This document shows positions 1-6,010 of a stretch of DNA of 8,423 nucleotides, piece after piece. The position numbers and the translations under genes were made by a program. Location of the stretch: assembly GCA_019747615.1 (NCBI GenBank), contig JAIEQQ010000714.1, positions 1 through 8,423 on the forward strand. Reading direction: 5' to 3'. The DNA is from Phycisphaerales bacterium. GTDB lineage: Bacteria; Planctomycetota; Phycisphaerae; Phycisphaerales; UBA1924. The first letter of the stretch is position 1, and each line of letters starts with the position of its first letter. The notes beneath the pieces are model-generated. The model saw only the letters and a program-made list of their open reading frames with translations. It was not told the DNA's origin and made no database searches.

Positions 1-63
1 GTCAAACCGCCACACCGTAACTACCGCCCCCCCGCCCTACCCCCCCCCAAACCCCACCACCCA

Positions 64-101
64 CCACTTTCCCACTCTCCCACTTTGCCACTCTGCCACT
101 T
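64..101. repeat. 8-bp tandem repeat, five copies
   Basis: The pentamer CCACT recurs at 64, 72, 80, 88 and 96, an exact 8-base period with variable bases between copies (TTC, CTC, TTG, CTG). On the minus strand the unit reads roughly AGTGGSAR. The surrounding bases (about 27-110) are almost purely C and T on the plus strand, including runs of seven to nine C. The array lies just upstream of the rpmF promoter and encodes nothing I can recognise. Short-period arrays of this kind can change copy number by slippage; that is general knowledge, not shown here. Confidence 0.8.
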
Positions 102-112
102 CCCCCCGCCGA

Positions 113-141
113 TTGACCCACCGCACCAACCCCCCTATCTT
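113..141 (+). promoter_or_regulatory. rpmF promoter (sigma70-type)
   Basis: A -35 box TTGACC (113-118) is followed by a 17-base spacer and a -10 box TATCTT (136-141). The -35 box matches the consensus at five of six positions and the -10 at four of six. Transcription would start near 148, giving a leader of about 70 bases before the L32 start codon. The promoter sits immediately downstream of the tandem repeat. Confidence 0.6.
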
Positions 142-216
142 TCTCTCCGCATCCGCGCCGTTGTGGCGCTCGATCCGGGTCGGCCGATTGTCCTGTCCGC
201 AGTTGAGGAACCGAGC

Positions 217-417
217 ATGCTTCCGAATCAAAAAGTCTCCTACGGCCGCACTCGTCGTCGTCGCAACCACCACGCGATGACCCCGATCACCGTCACCACC
301 TGCCCGATCTCCGGTATGCCCAAGCAGCACCATCGCGTCAGCGCCGAGAGCGGCTACGTCCGCGCCGGCCTGCGGATCAGCGTGCCCAAGCTCGGCATCG
401 GCATCGATCAGAAGTAA
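217..417 (+). CDS. rpmF: 50S ribosomal protein L32, zinc-free variant
   Basis: L32 is a small protein of the large ribosomal subunit near the peptidyl-transferase region. The 66-residue product has the family pattern: a basic N-terminus (R12-R16), then NHHAMTP (17-23), then the remains of a zinc ribbon, CPISG at 29-33 and SAESGY at 42-47. In zinc-binding L32 the ribbon is CxxC plus CxxC; here the four positions are C29, S32, S42 and S45, so metal cannot be held in the normal way. The start at 217 is chosen because GAGGA (205-209) lies seven bases upstream and because residues before it do not resemble L32; an in-frame ATG at 85 is rejected. The C-terminal tail (51-66) is longer than in compact L32 proteins. 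The neighbour plsX is the usual partner of rpmF in bacteria. Confidence 0.93.
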   Translation: MLPNQKVSYGRTRRRRNHHAMTPITVTTCPISGMPKQHHRVSAESGYVRAGLRISVPKLGIGIDQK

Positions 418-430
418 TTGCAGTCCCCGT

Positions 431-468
431 CGGGCGCAGCGGCACATACGCTGCGCCCGCGTTGTTTT
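431..468 (+). terminator. Intrinsic terminator after rpmF
   Basis: A perfect 11-bp stem (CGGGCGCAGCG at 431-441 with its complement at 449-459) closes a seven-base loop (442-448). A T-rich stretch follows (GTTGTTTT, 461-468). It starts 13 bases after the rpmF stop codon and lies between rpmF and plsX. It would separate or attenuate the two genes, which in many bacteria are simply cotranscribed. Confidence 0.75.
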
Positions 469-590
469 CGCCGCCGGCAGGTTCTCGGACGCCGTGTCCT
501 CCCGCGCCGCGCCGTTCGCTGTACTTTGCCGCGGGTGACATCGCCGCGGCACCGCTCCCCCGCCTCTCCCTTCAGTGAAGGATCTTCCGC

Positions 591-1637
591 ATGCGTCTGG
601 CAGTTGACGTCATGGGCGGCGACCACGCCCCCGATGCGATTCTCAAAGGCTGTATCCAGGCTGTTGATGAGCTTGCGCCGGGCGATGTGCTGGTGCTGGT
701 CGGCGATGAGCCGACGTGCCGCGATTGGCTTGGCGAGGCGGGCTTCGGCAGCGACAAGCGTTTCGAGATCGTCCACACGACCGAAGTGATCGGGATGGAT
801 GAGTCCGCGGTCGCCGCGGTGCGTGCCAAGAAAGATTCGTCGCTGAACCGCATGGCGGCCCTGGGCTCGCAGCGAGAGGCGAACCGTTGCGACGCCGTGG
901 TGTCTGCGGGTAACACCGGCGCGTGCGTCGCGTCTGCGATGCAGTTCATGCGTCGCCTGCCGGGCGTGCATCGTCCGGGCATTGCGGTGCCGATCCCCAC
1001 GTTCTACGGCTCGGTTGTGCTGGCCGATGCGGGCGCGAACCCTGAGCCGCGCCCGAATCACCTGTGGCAGTACGCGTTGATGGCCGAGACGGTCGCCAAG
1101 GTCGTGAACAAGGTGCAGTCGCCGCGGATCGGGCTGATCAATATCGGCAGCGAAGAGGGCAAGGGCACGGACCTGATCCGCGAGACGCACCTGCTGCTCA
1201 AGGGCACGCCGCAGATCAACTACATCGGCTACGTCGAAGGTCGCGACCTGTTCAGCGGCATCTGCGATGTCGTCGTCACCGACGGCCTGGTCGGCAACAC
1301 GCTGCTGAAAATGGCCGAGGGCATGGCCAGCCAACTCATCAAGGGCATCTGCTCGGAGGTCATGAACGCCGACCCCGATCTCATGCTCAAGCTCGAGCCC
1401 ATCTTCAAAGAGATGTTCCGCAAGAACGACTACCACGAGCACGGCGGCGCCCCGCTGCTGGGCGTCAACGGCATGTGCCTGATCGCCCACGGCTCCAGCG
1501 AGGCCAAGAGCATTCGAGCCGCGCTGCGCCAGTGCCGCAAGTACGTCAGCCTCCAGCTCAACGACGCGATCGTCAAGCGCATCGCCGAAGTGCCGGAGCC
1601 GCGCGGGTCGCTGGCTCCGTTGACCGTCGAGGCTTAG
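591..1637 (+). CDS. plsX: Phosphate acyltransferase PlsX
   Basis: PlsX converts acyl-ACP and phosphate to acyl-phosphate, the acyl donor for PlsY in the first step of glycerolipid synthesis; it is a peripheral membrane enzyme. The 348-residue length is typical. Family signatures are visible along the whole protein: DVMGGDHAP at 6-14, SAGNTGA at 105-111, LADAGAN at 144-150, NIGSEEGKG at 184-192, YVEGRDLF at 214-221, VVTDGLVGN at 228-236 and GGAPLLGVNG at 285-294. The start is supported by GAAGGA (577-582), eight bases upstream. It follows rpmF, as in many genomes, but fabH, often the next gene, is not present; a toxin-antitoxin module follows instead. No convincing promoter of its own was found in 469-590; TACTTT at 522-527 is a possible -10 without a good -35. 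Confidence 0.96.
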   Translation: MRLAVDVMGGDHAPDAILKGCIQAVDELAPGDVLVLVGDEPTCRDWLGEAGFGSDKRFEIVHTTEVIGMDESAVAAVRAKKDSSLNRMAALGSQREANRCDAVVSAGNTGACVASAMQFMRRLPGVHRPGIAVPIPTFYGSVVLADAGANPEPRPNHLWQYALMAETVAKVVNKVQSPRIGLINIGSEEGKGTDLIRETHLLLKGTPQINYIGYVEGRDLFSGICDVVVTDGLVGNTLLKMAEGMASQLIKGICSEVMNADPDLMLKLEPIFKEMFRKNDYHEHGGAPLLGVNGMCLIAHGSSEAKSIRAALRQCRKYVSLQLNDAIVKRIAEVPEPRGSLAPLTVEA

Positions 1638-1688
1638 CGCCAAGCAAGCCCCGTGGCTGCCCAACCGCAATCAAATGATGGATCGGCG

Positions 1689-1706
1689 ATCGCGCCGGTG
1701 CGCGAT
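1689..1706. other. Short perfect hairpin downstream of plsX
   Basis: ATCGCGC (1689-1695) pairs perfectly with GCGCGAT (1700-1706) around the loop CGGT. It lies 51 bases after the plsX stop codon. There is no T-run after it, so it is not a classical intrinsic terminator; it may stabilise the plsX mRNA 3' end or be chance in GC-rich DNA. Confidence 0.35.
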
Positions 1707-1749
1707 GCACGTCCGAGAAAGCTCGCGACGTCTCGATCGTGTGGAATCA

Positions 1750-1786
1750 GCCAAGGCTTGCCAATCCTTGGCGACTGATGTACACT
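1750..1786 (+). promoter_or_regulatory. parDE promoter with overlapping operator palindrome
   Basis: A -35 box TTGCCA (1758-1763), a 17-base spacer and a -10 box TACACT (1781-1786) form a good sigma70-type promoter. A 7-bp inverted repeat, GCCAAGG (1750-1756) and CCTTGGC (1766-1772), flanks a nine-base centre that contains most of the -35 box. ParD-type antitoxins bind such repeats through their ribbon-helix-helix domain and repress their own operon, so this is the expected position of an autoregulatory operator. Transcription should start at about 1793, the first base of the antitoxin ATG. Confidence 0.6.
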
Positions 1787-1792
1787 TTCATC

Positions 1793-2086
1793 ATGGCCGA
1801 CCCAAGCACTGTCACGATGAACGTCTCGCTCACCGAGGTTCTGAAGCGGTACGTCGACGGCAAAGTCTCTTCCGGCGTTTACGGGTCCGCGAGTGAGTTT
1901 GTACGCGAGGCGATCCGCGAGAAACTCCTGCGTGAGCAGGACCGAGAGCAGGCAAAGGCCGCGCTCGCGTCGAAGCTCATCGAGGGCTTGGACAGCGGCA
2001 CGCCAGTTCCTTTCACTGACAGCTACGCGCCGGACAAGGTTCGTGCCCTGGGCGAACGGATCAAGGCGAGCAAGTCCAAGCGATGA
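1793..2086 (+). CDS. parD: ParD-family antitoxin (ribbon-helix-helix)
   Basis: This is the antitoxin of a type II toxin-antitoxin pair. It is predicted to neutralise the ParE protein encoded next to it and to repress the operon. The 97-residue product has the ParD layout: a beta strand TVTMNVSL (6-13), a first helix from about 14 to 27, the signature GVYGSASEFVREAIRE (28-43) spanning the second helix, then an acidic and basic extended tail (44-97) that normally wraps the toxin. The start at 1793 is chosen because the promoter places the 5' end of the mRNA there and no Shine-Dalgarno precedes it. An ATG at 1778 lies inside the promoter, and Met9 is a shorter alternative. The stop codon overlaps the parE start by four bases (ATGA), which implies translational coupling. 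Confidence 0.88.
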   Translation: MADPSTVTMNVSLTEVLKRYVDGKVSSGVYGSASEFVREAIREKLLREQDREQAKAALASKLIEGLDSGTPVPFTDSYAPDKVRALGERIKASKSKR

Positions 2087-2418
2087 ACTTCTCGCTCCGA
2101 ATCCTCCCGGCCGCCGACGCCGACATCGATGAGGCCGCCCTCTACATCGCGCAGAACAGCGAGGAGCACGCGATGCGTCTCTACGCGGCGGTGGACGCGA
2201 CATTTCGTCTCATCCGAGAGCATCCGCAGCGATGGCCCATCATCGAACTCGATCATCCGCGCCTTCGAACCGTGCGACGATGCACCGTGTCCGGTTTCCG
2301 AAACTACTCCGCGTTCTACACCGTCGATGCCGACGTTGTGTTCGTCATCCGCGTGCTTCACGGAGCCCGCGACATCCCGTCGGTTCTTCGCGACGACTTC
2401 GCTGGCGGTCCCGAATGA
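2083..2418 (+). CDS. parE: ParE/RelE-superfamily toxin
   Basis: The 111-residue product has the fold pattern of the ParE/RelE toxins. The first strand, NFSLRILPAAD (2-12), leads into a two-helix hairpin with the typical DIDEAALYIAQ segment (14-24). A four-stranded sheet follows, with GFRNYSAFYTVDADVV (71-86) and VIRVLHGARDI (88-98), the usual ParE C-terminal signature. Characterised ParE proteins poison DNA gyrase, whereas RelE relatives cut ribosome-bound mRNA. Pairing with a ParD antitoxin favours the ParE type, but the target cannot be read from sequence. The length is slightly above the usual 95-105 residues and the frame is intact, so the toxin looks functional. The start overlaps the parD stop (ATGA at 2083-2086), and no strong ribosome binding site precedes it, consistent with coupled translation. 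Confidence 0.87.
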   Translation: MNFSLRILPAADADIDEAALYIAQNSEEHAMRLYAAVDATFRLIREHPQRWPIIELDHPRLRTVRRCTVSGFRNYSAFYTVDADVVFVIRVLHGARDIPSVLRDDFAGGPE

Positions 2419-2510
2419 GCGGATCTTGAAGCGCCCTGGGCCGCGGCTTCGCCAGATTCACAGTGCGAACAAATCCCTTCTGCGTGAAACCATTTGTGCC
2501 GCCCGCCGAA

Positions 2511-2516
2511 TATACT
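2511..2516 (+). promoter_or_regulatory. Possible -10 box for the DUF4126-like gene
   Basis: TATACT matches the -10 consensus at five of six positions and lies in the 134-base gap after parE. No -35 box is seen at a spacing of 16-18 bases. The start would be near 2523, giving a leader of about 30 bases that carries the ribosome binding site GGAGGG (2541-2546). Confidence 0.3.
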
Positions 2517-2552
2517 CTCGTATCGCACCCATGTGCGCTCGGAGGGATGTGT

Positions 2553-3167
2553 ATGGACATCGTGCTCTCGGTCATCATCGGGGTCGGGCTCGCCGCGTCG
2601 TGCGGCTTCCGTGTGTTTGTGCCGCTGCTGGTGCTTTGCATTGCAGAGCGGGCCGGCGCAGTCTCGATTGGTACGAGCATGTCTTGGCTCACCAGCGACT
2701 TCGCGCTCATCGCGCTGCTGATCGCAAGCGGCCTGGAGATCGCGGCGTACTGGGTGCCCTGGCTTGATAATGCCCTGGATGTCGCCGCGACGCCGGCCGC
2801 GATCATCGCCGGCACCATTGCCGCCGCCAGTGTGTTTAGCTTTACAACCACGCCGCAGGGCGACATGCTCCGCTGGGCGGCCGCGATCATCGTCGGCGGC
2901 GGTGCCGCGGCGGCGGTGCAATCCTCCACCGTGGTCCTTCGCGCCGCCAGCACCATCACCACCGGCGGCTTCGGCAACCCGATCTTCGCAACGATCGAAA
3001 GCGGGGCCGCGATCGGCACGAGTTTGCTGGCGATCCTGCTGCCGCTGGTGTTCGGGCTCGTGCTGCTGCTGGGCATCGCGATCGTGCTGACGGTGATCGC
3101 GCTGCGTCGTCAGAAGCGCCGGCAGTCGGGCGAGGGGTCGCTTGCGGGCGTGCCGAGCGGGGGCTGA
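2553..3167 (+). CDS. DUF4126-like integral membrane protein
   Basis: The 204-residue product is strongly hydrophobic, with about five membrane segments near residues 4-30, 51-69, 79-97, 108-120 and 157-184, and a basic, probably cytoplasmic tail (RRQKRRQ, 185-191). The N-terminal VGLAASCGFRVFVPLL and the segment LEIAAYWVPWLDNALD (61-76), with its charged and proline-containing core, fit the DUF4126 family as I remember it. The family has no established biochemical role and I assign none. The start at 2553 is preferred over the ATG at 2547 because GGAGGG (2541-2546) is six bases from 2553 but directly abuts 2547. It follows the toxin-antitoxin module in the same direction; the nucleosidase begins 31 bases after its stop. 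Confidence 0.8.
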   Translation: MDIVLSVIIGVGLAASCGFRVFVPLLVLCIAERAGAVSIGTSMSWLTSDFALIALLIASGLEIAAYWVPWLDNALDVAATPAAIIAGTIAAASVFSFTTTPQGDMLRWAAAIIVGGGAAAAVQSSTVVLRAASTITTGGFGNPIFATIESGAAIGTSLLAILLPLVFGLVLLLGIAIVLTVIALRRQKRRQSGEGSLAGVPSGG

Positions 3168-3192
3168 TCAGGCCGGGCTCGCCGGGTATCCT
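3164..3192 (+). promoter_or_regulatory. Possible promoter of the nucleosidase gene
   Basis: TATCCT (3187-3192) resembles a -10 box. A weak -35-like CTGATC (3164-3169) lies 17 bases upstream and overlaps the stop codon of the preceding gene. Only six bases separate the -10 box from the ATG, so a transcript from here would be leaderless. The geometry is the same as at parD. Confidence 0.35.
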
Positions 3193-3198
3193 CGCGTC

Positions 3199-3963
3199 AT
3201 GAAGACGCTCGGCATCCTCGGCGCTATGCACGAAGAAGTCGCCTCGATTGTCCACGCCATGAAGCGTGTGAGATCACGCACGATCGCGCGGCGGGAGTTC
3301 GTCAGTGGCGATCTCTTCGGCCAGCGCGTCGTGATCGCGCAGAGTCGCTGGGGCAAGGTCGCCGCCGCGGTGAGCGCGACGCACCTCATCCAGACCTTCA
3401 AGTGCGACGCGCTGATCTTCACCGGCGTCGCCGGCTCGCTTGATGAGCGCGTGCGCGTGGGCGATCTGGTCGTTGCGCGTCGCTTGTATCAGCACGATCT
3501 GGACGCATCGCCGCTGTTTGCGCCGATGGAGATCCCGCTGCTGGGCCGCACGCACCTGGACACCGATCGAGCGCTGCGGGCGATACTGCTCAAGGGCGCG
3601 CGGGCGTTCGTGCGGTCAGACGCTGCGACGGCGCTGGATGCGCGGTCTCGCGTCGAACTGGGCGTGACGAAGCCGCGGGTGTTTGAGGGAGACATCGCGA
3701 CGGGCGACCAGTTTGTCTCCAGCGTGAAGGTGGCGAGAGGGATCAAGGCGCGAGTGCCGCGGGCGCTGTGCGTGGAGATGGAGGGCGCGAGCGTTGGGCA
3801 GGTGTGCTACGAGCACAACGTGCCGATGGCGGTGATCCGCACGATCAGCGACAACGCCGACCACGGCTCACCGGTAGACTTCCCGCGGTTTTTGCAGGCG
3901 GTCGCGGGGGTGTATGCGGTCGGGGTGATGCGGCGAGCTCTTGAGGCCAGTGCTGGGCGATGA
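3199..3963 (+). CDS. mtnN: 5'-methylthioadenosine/S-adenosylhomocysteine nucleosidase
   Basis: This enzyme of the PNP/UDP phosphorylase superfamily hydrolyses the N-glycosidic bond of methylthioadenosine and S-adenosylhomocysteine, removing inhibitory by-products of polyamine synthesis and methylation. The 254-residue product matches the E. coli enzyme throughout: GILGAMHEEV at 5-14, WGKVAAAVSATHL at 51-63, TGVAGSL at 75-81, GDLVVA at 88-93, VEMEGASV at 192-199 and RTISDNAD at 214-221. Residues equivalent to E. coli Glu12, Glu174 and Asp197 are E13, E195 and D218, so the active site is intact. It is about 20 residues longer than the E. coli protein, with the extra length around 103-165, so a related nucleosidase activity is possible. 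The start at 3199 is fixed by homology; there is no Shine-Dalgarno before it. Confidence 0.88.
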   Translation: MKTLGILGAMHEEVASIVHAMKRVRSRTIARREFVSGDLFGQRVVIAQSRWGKVAAAVSATHLIQTFKCDALIFTGVAGSLDERVRVGDLVVARRLYQHDLDASPLFAPMEIPLLGRTHLDTDRALRAILLKGARAFVRSDAATALDARSRVELGVTKPRVFEGDIATGDQFVSSVKVARGIKARVPRALCVEMEGASVGQVCYEHNVPMAVIRTISDNADHGSPVDFPRFLQAVAGVYAVGVMRRALEASAGR

Positions 3964-3972
3964 GTGCTGAGT

Positions 3973-4130
3973 CCCACTCTCCCCCGGTCCTACCGGGGGA
4001 GATGGCGAGTCCGCGAGCCAGAGGGGGCGTTCGGCTCCGGGCGATTGTTGTGATCACGAGTATGTCGCAGTCTCGCCCCCTCCGCCGCGAGGCGCGGCAC
4101 CTCCCCCGGGAGGGACCGGGGGAGGGTGGG
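3973..4130. repeat. Long imperfect inverted repeat, REP/MITE-like
   Basis: Two 57-base arms (3973-4029 and 4074-4130) are imperfect inverted copies of each other around a 44-base centre. Each arm also folds alone: CTCCCCCGGT with ACCGGGGGAG in the left arm, CTCCCCCGG with CCGGGGGAG in the right. The centre contains the small palindrome GTGATCAC (4050-4057). The element fills most of the gap between two convergent genes and has no coding capacity I trust. The nested structure is that of REP/BIME-like intergenic repeats or a small non-autonomous mobile element. It could also act as a two-way terminator. No target-site duplication is obvious. Confidence 0.7.
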
Positions 4131-4147
4131 CCGAGTCCCGCTGCGAG

Positions 4148-4372
4148 TCAATCCGGGTAGAACCGCTGCCACGCCCACAGCCCGCCGCCGATGGCGAAGA
4201 ACGCGAGCAAGGTCATCAGCAGCGACGTGACAAAGTACGGGTACACGCACATCGCCAGCCCCGCCAGCGCGACGCGCAGGTTCAGCTCCTTGCGTCCGTA
4301 GTTCAGCATCACCAGCCCGACGAGGCCGATGAACAAACCCGAGATGATCGCCCACGGGCTGCCGAGATCCAT
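4148..4372 (-). CDS. Small multi-pass membrane protein, unknown function
   Basis: The 74-residue product is hydrophobic, with three likely membrane segments near residues 8-24, 33-48 and 51-67. Between the first two lies a short polar turn with YGRKE (25-29), and the second ends in CVYPYFV (42-48). Small proteins with this YG-K then PYFV arrangement occur in many bacteria; I recall them only as hypothetical and do not assign a function. The start is supported by GGGAG about eight bases upstream on the minus strand. It is codirectional with hpd, whose stop codon lies 91 bases upstream, so cotranscription is possible. Its stop codon is 17 bases from the inverted-repeat element. Confidence 0.75.
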   Translation of the reverse strand: MDLGSPWAIISGLFIGLVGLVMLNYGRKELNLRVALAGLAMCVYPYFVTSLLMTLLAFFAIGGGLWAWQRFYPD

Positions 4373-4463
4373 GCGGTGGCTCCCGACGGATCATCGGTCC
4401 GTTCGTACACGCCCGGGGCCCGCCGCTCACCAATCCCGAGCACACACCGAAGCGATCAACCGC

Positions 4464-5741
4464 TTACAGATTCCCCCGCCGCTCCTGCTCCAGCTCCAGC
4501 GCCTCGAACAGCGCCTTGAAGTTCCCCTTGCCAAAGCTCTGCGCACCACGCCGGCAGATGATCTCAAAGAACAGCGTCGGGCGGTCCTGCAGCGGCTTGG
4601 TGAAGAGCTGCAGCAAGTAGCCCTCGTCGTCGGAGTCCACCAGGATGCCCAGGTCGCGCACGCGGGTGTGATCCTCGCGGACGGCCTCGTGCCCGTGCTG
4701 CTTCAGCATGGTGTTCACGCGGTCCCACACCTTGTCGTAGTAGGCCGGGGGGAGCGTGAGGAAATCCACGCCGCGGCTGCGCAGGGCGGCGATCGAGTGC
4801 AGTTCGTCGTCCGTCCGCAGCGCCAAGTGCTGGACGCCCGGCGTGTTGCAGTGCCAATCGAGGAACTCCTGCACCTGGCTCTTCTTCTTACCCTCGGCCG
4901 GCTCGTTGATCGGCATCTTGATCAGGCCGTTGCCGCTGGACATGACCTTGGACATCAGCGCGGAGAACTCGGTAGAGATGTCCTTGTCATCAAAGTGCAT
5001 GAACATCTTGAACTCGAGCACGTCCTCGTAGAACTTCACCCAGTGGTTCATCTTGCCGAGCTCGACGTTGCCGACGAGGTGATCGACGTACTTCAGGCCG
5101 CAGGGGTTCTTGCGGTTGTAGTCGTTGATCGAAAGAATGCTCGTGCCCATGCCCGACTGCGGCGCACAGCCGACGGCGCCGTCTGCGGGCATGTTCGCGA
5201 CGCCGCCGTCGAGGCGCTTGAAGCTCGGCGAGAAGACGCCGCCCTGCTTCACGGTGGGCAGGTCGTAGCGGCCGGTGCGGCTGACGAAGGTGTGAATGCA
5301 GCGTCCGTAGGTGCGGATGCTGGCGGTGGTGACGGTGCCGTGGGCGTCGCGAATGGTGCGGGGCTCGCCGCCGGGGGCGACAGAGGCGCCGTTCTTGACG
5401 GCGCGATCGAACGCCTTCTCGGCGTCAAACACGGTGAAGGCGACGTCCTTGACGCCGTCGCCGTACATCGCGACTTCCATCGACGCCGGATGTTCGACCG
5501 TCAGGCCGCTGGTAAGGAGGAAGCGGATGTTCCCCTGGGTGAGCAGATAGGTCGCAGAGTCGCGCGAGCCGGTGGTCAGGTCGCTGACCTGCTCGATCTG
5601 GAAGCCGAAGCAGTGGGCGTAGAAAAACGCCGCCTGCTTGGCGTTGCCGACGTGAAACCGCACGTAGTCGACATCAATCAACTGGAGCGGGTCGCCCTGT
5701 GAGGACGGCGCGATGTTCGGCATGGTGGCGGCGGTGGTCAT
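4464..5741 (-). CDS. hpd: 4-hydroxyphenylpyruvate dioxygenase
   Basis: This non-haem iron enzyme converts 4-hydroxyphenylpyruvate and oxygen to homogentisate and CO2, the second step of tyrosine breakdown; homogentisate can also feed tocopherol, plastoquinone or pyomelanin formation. The 425-residue product has two vicinal-oxygen-chelate halves: about 21-165 and 216-400. The iron ligands are visible as H221 in YVDHLVGNV, H305 in GVQHLALRTDD and E393 in LFFEIICR. The C-terminal gating-helix region SFGKGNFKALFEALE (402-416) is intact. It is longer than most bacterial forms (about 350-380), with an extra loop around 165-200. AGAGGA lies about eight bases upstream of the chosen start; Met7 is an alternative. 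No homogentisate dioxygenase or other tyrosine-pathway gene is in the window, so the fate of homogentisate is open. Confidence 0.95.
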   Translation of the reverse strand: MTTAATMPNIAPSSQGDPLQLIDVDYVRFHVGNAKQAAFFYAHCFGFQIEQVSDLTTGSRDSATYLLTQGNIRFLLTSGLTVEHPASMEVAMYGDGVKDVAFTVFDAEKAFDRAVKNGASVAPGGEPRTIRDAHGTVTTASIRTYGRCIHTFVSRTGRYDLPTVKQGGVFSPSFKRLDGGVANMPADGAVGCAPQSGMGTSILSINDYNRKNPCGLKYVDHLVGNVELGKMNHWVKFYEDVLEFKMFMHFDDKDISTEFSALMSKVMSSGNGLIKMPINEPAEGKKKSQVQEFLDWHCNTPGVQHLALRTDDELHSIAALRSRGVDFLTLPPAYYDKVWDRVNTMLKQHGHEAVREDHTRVRDLGILVDSDDEGYLLQLFTKPLQDRPTLFFEIICRRGAQSFGKGNFKALFEALELEQERRGNL

Positions 5742-5831
5742 GGTGAGATCCTCTGAATCAACTGCAACGGGAACGGGTCAGGGCATGAAGAATACCCGAA
5801 AGACACCACCGAAGCGAGAAGTGACCTAGGG

Positions 5832-5857
5832 GTTCTTGAAGTTCGTAATTTGTTCGT
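5832..5857. repeat. GTTCkT direct repeats in the hpd upstream region
   Basis: GTTCTT (5832-5837), GTTCGT (5841-5846) and GTTCGT (5852-5857) recur at 9- and 11-base steps in an AT-rich pocket of an otherwise GC-rich region. The last two copies extend to GTTCGTAAT and GTTCGTATT, one helical turn apart. They lie at and just downstream of the proposed hpd -10 box, a position suited to repressor binding. The regulator is unknown. Confidence 0.4.
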
Positions 5858-5886
5858 ATTATTACGGGTTTTCCTGTATCGGCCAA
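5858..5886 (-). promoter_or_regulatory. Candidate hpd promoter
   Basis: On the minus strand TTGGCC (5886-5881) is followed by a 17-base spacer and AATAAT (5863-5858), matching the sigma70 consensus at four and five of six positions. A start near 5851 would give a leader of about 110 bases before hpd. TATTCT at 5794-5789 (minus) is a second -10-like box but has no -35. Confidence 0.4.
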
Positions 5887-5983
5887 GCCGCCGTCGGGCC
5901 ACCGCACCCGATCACACCCGCTTCACCCCCACCCCTACGTCATTCCGCGGCGTCCCTTCGATGCCGCACGCCTTCCTGACCGA

Positions 5984-5989
5984 TATACT
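5984..5989 (+). promoter_or_regulatory. Possible -10 box for the kinase-like gene
   Basis: TATACT lies 21 bases before the start codon at 6011. It shares the extended form TATACTCT with the box at 2511, but no good -35 is seen. The short leader would still contain a GACGAGG ribosome-binding-like site (5997-6003). Confidence 0.3.
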
Positions 5990-6010
5990 CTTCCTAGACG
6001 AGGCCCACAC

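Noticed and set aside
37..552. A 171-codon minus-strand frame over the rpmF region
   Set aside because: It covers L32 in antisense and ends in translated simple repeat; no plausible protein.
408..1670. A 420-codon open frame on the minus strand across plsX
   Set aside because: It is the shadow of plsX, with low-complexity Arg/Ala/Asp/His-rich composition and no ribosome binding site or domain.
2345..3076. A 243-codon minus-strand frame over parE and the membrane gene
   Set aside because: It is antisense to two genes with clear family patterns, and its composition is that of a shadow frame.
3973..4130. CRISPR array
   Set aside because: Only two inverted arms are present, with no series of direct repeats and spacers and no cas genes.
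4329..5702. A 457-codon open frame on the plus strand across hpd
   Set aside because: It is antisense to a fully recognisable hpd, has the repetitive Val/Leu/Ala/His/Asp composition typical of GC-rich shadow frames, and matches no family I know.
5742..5857. Riboswitch or structured leader upstream of hpd
   Set aside because: The proposed leader of about 110 bases shows no recognisable riboswitch core; only the direct repeats and a normal ribosome binding site stand out.
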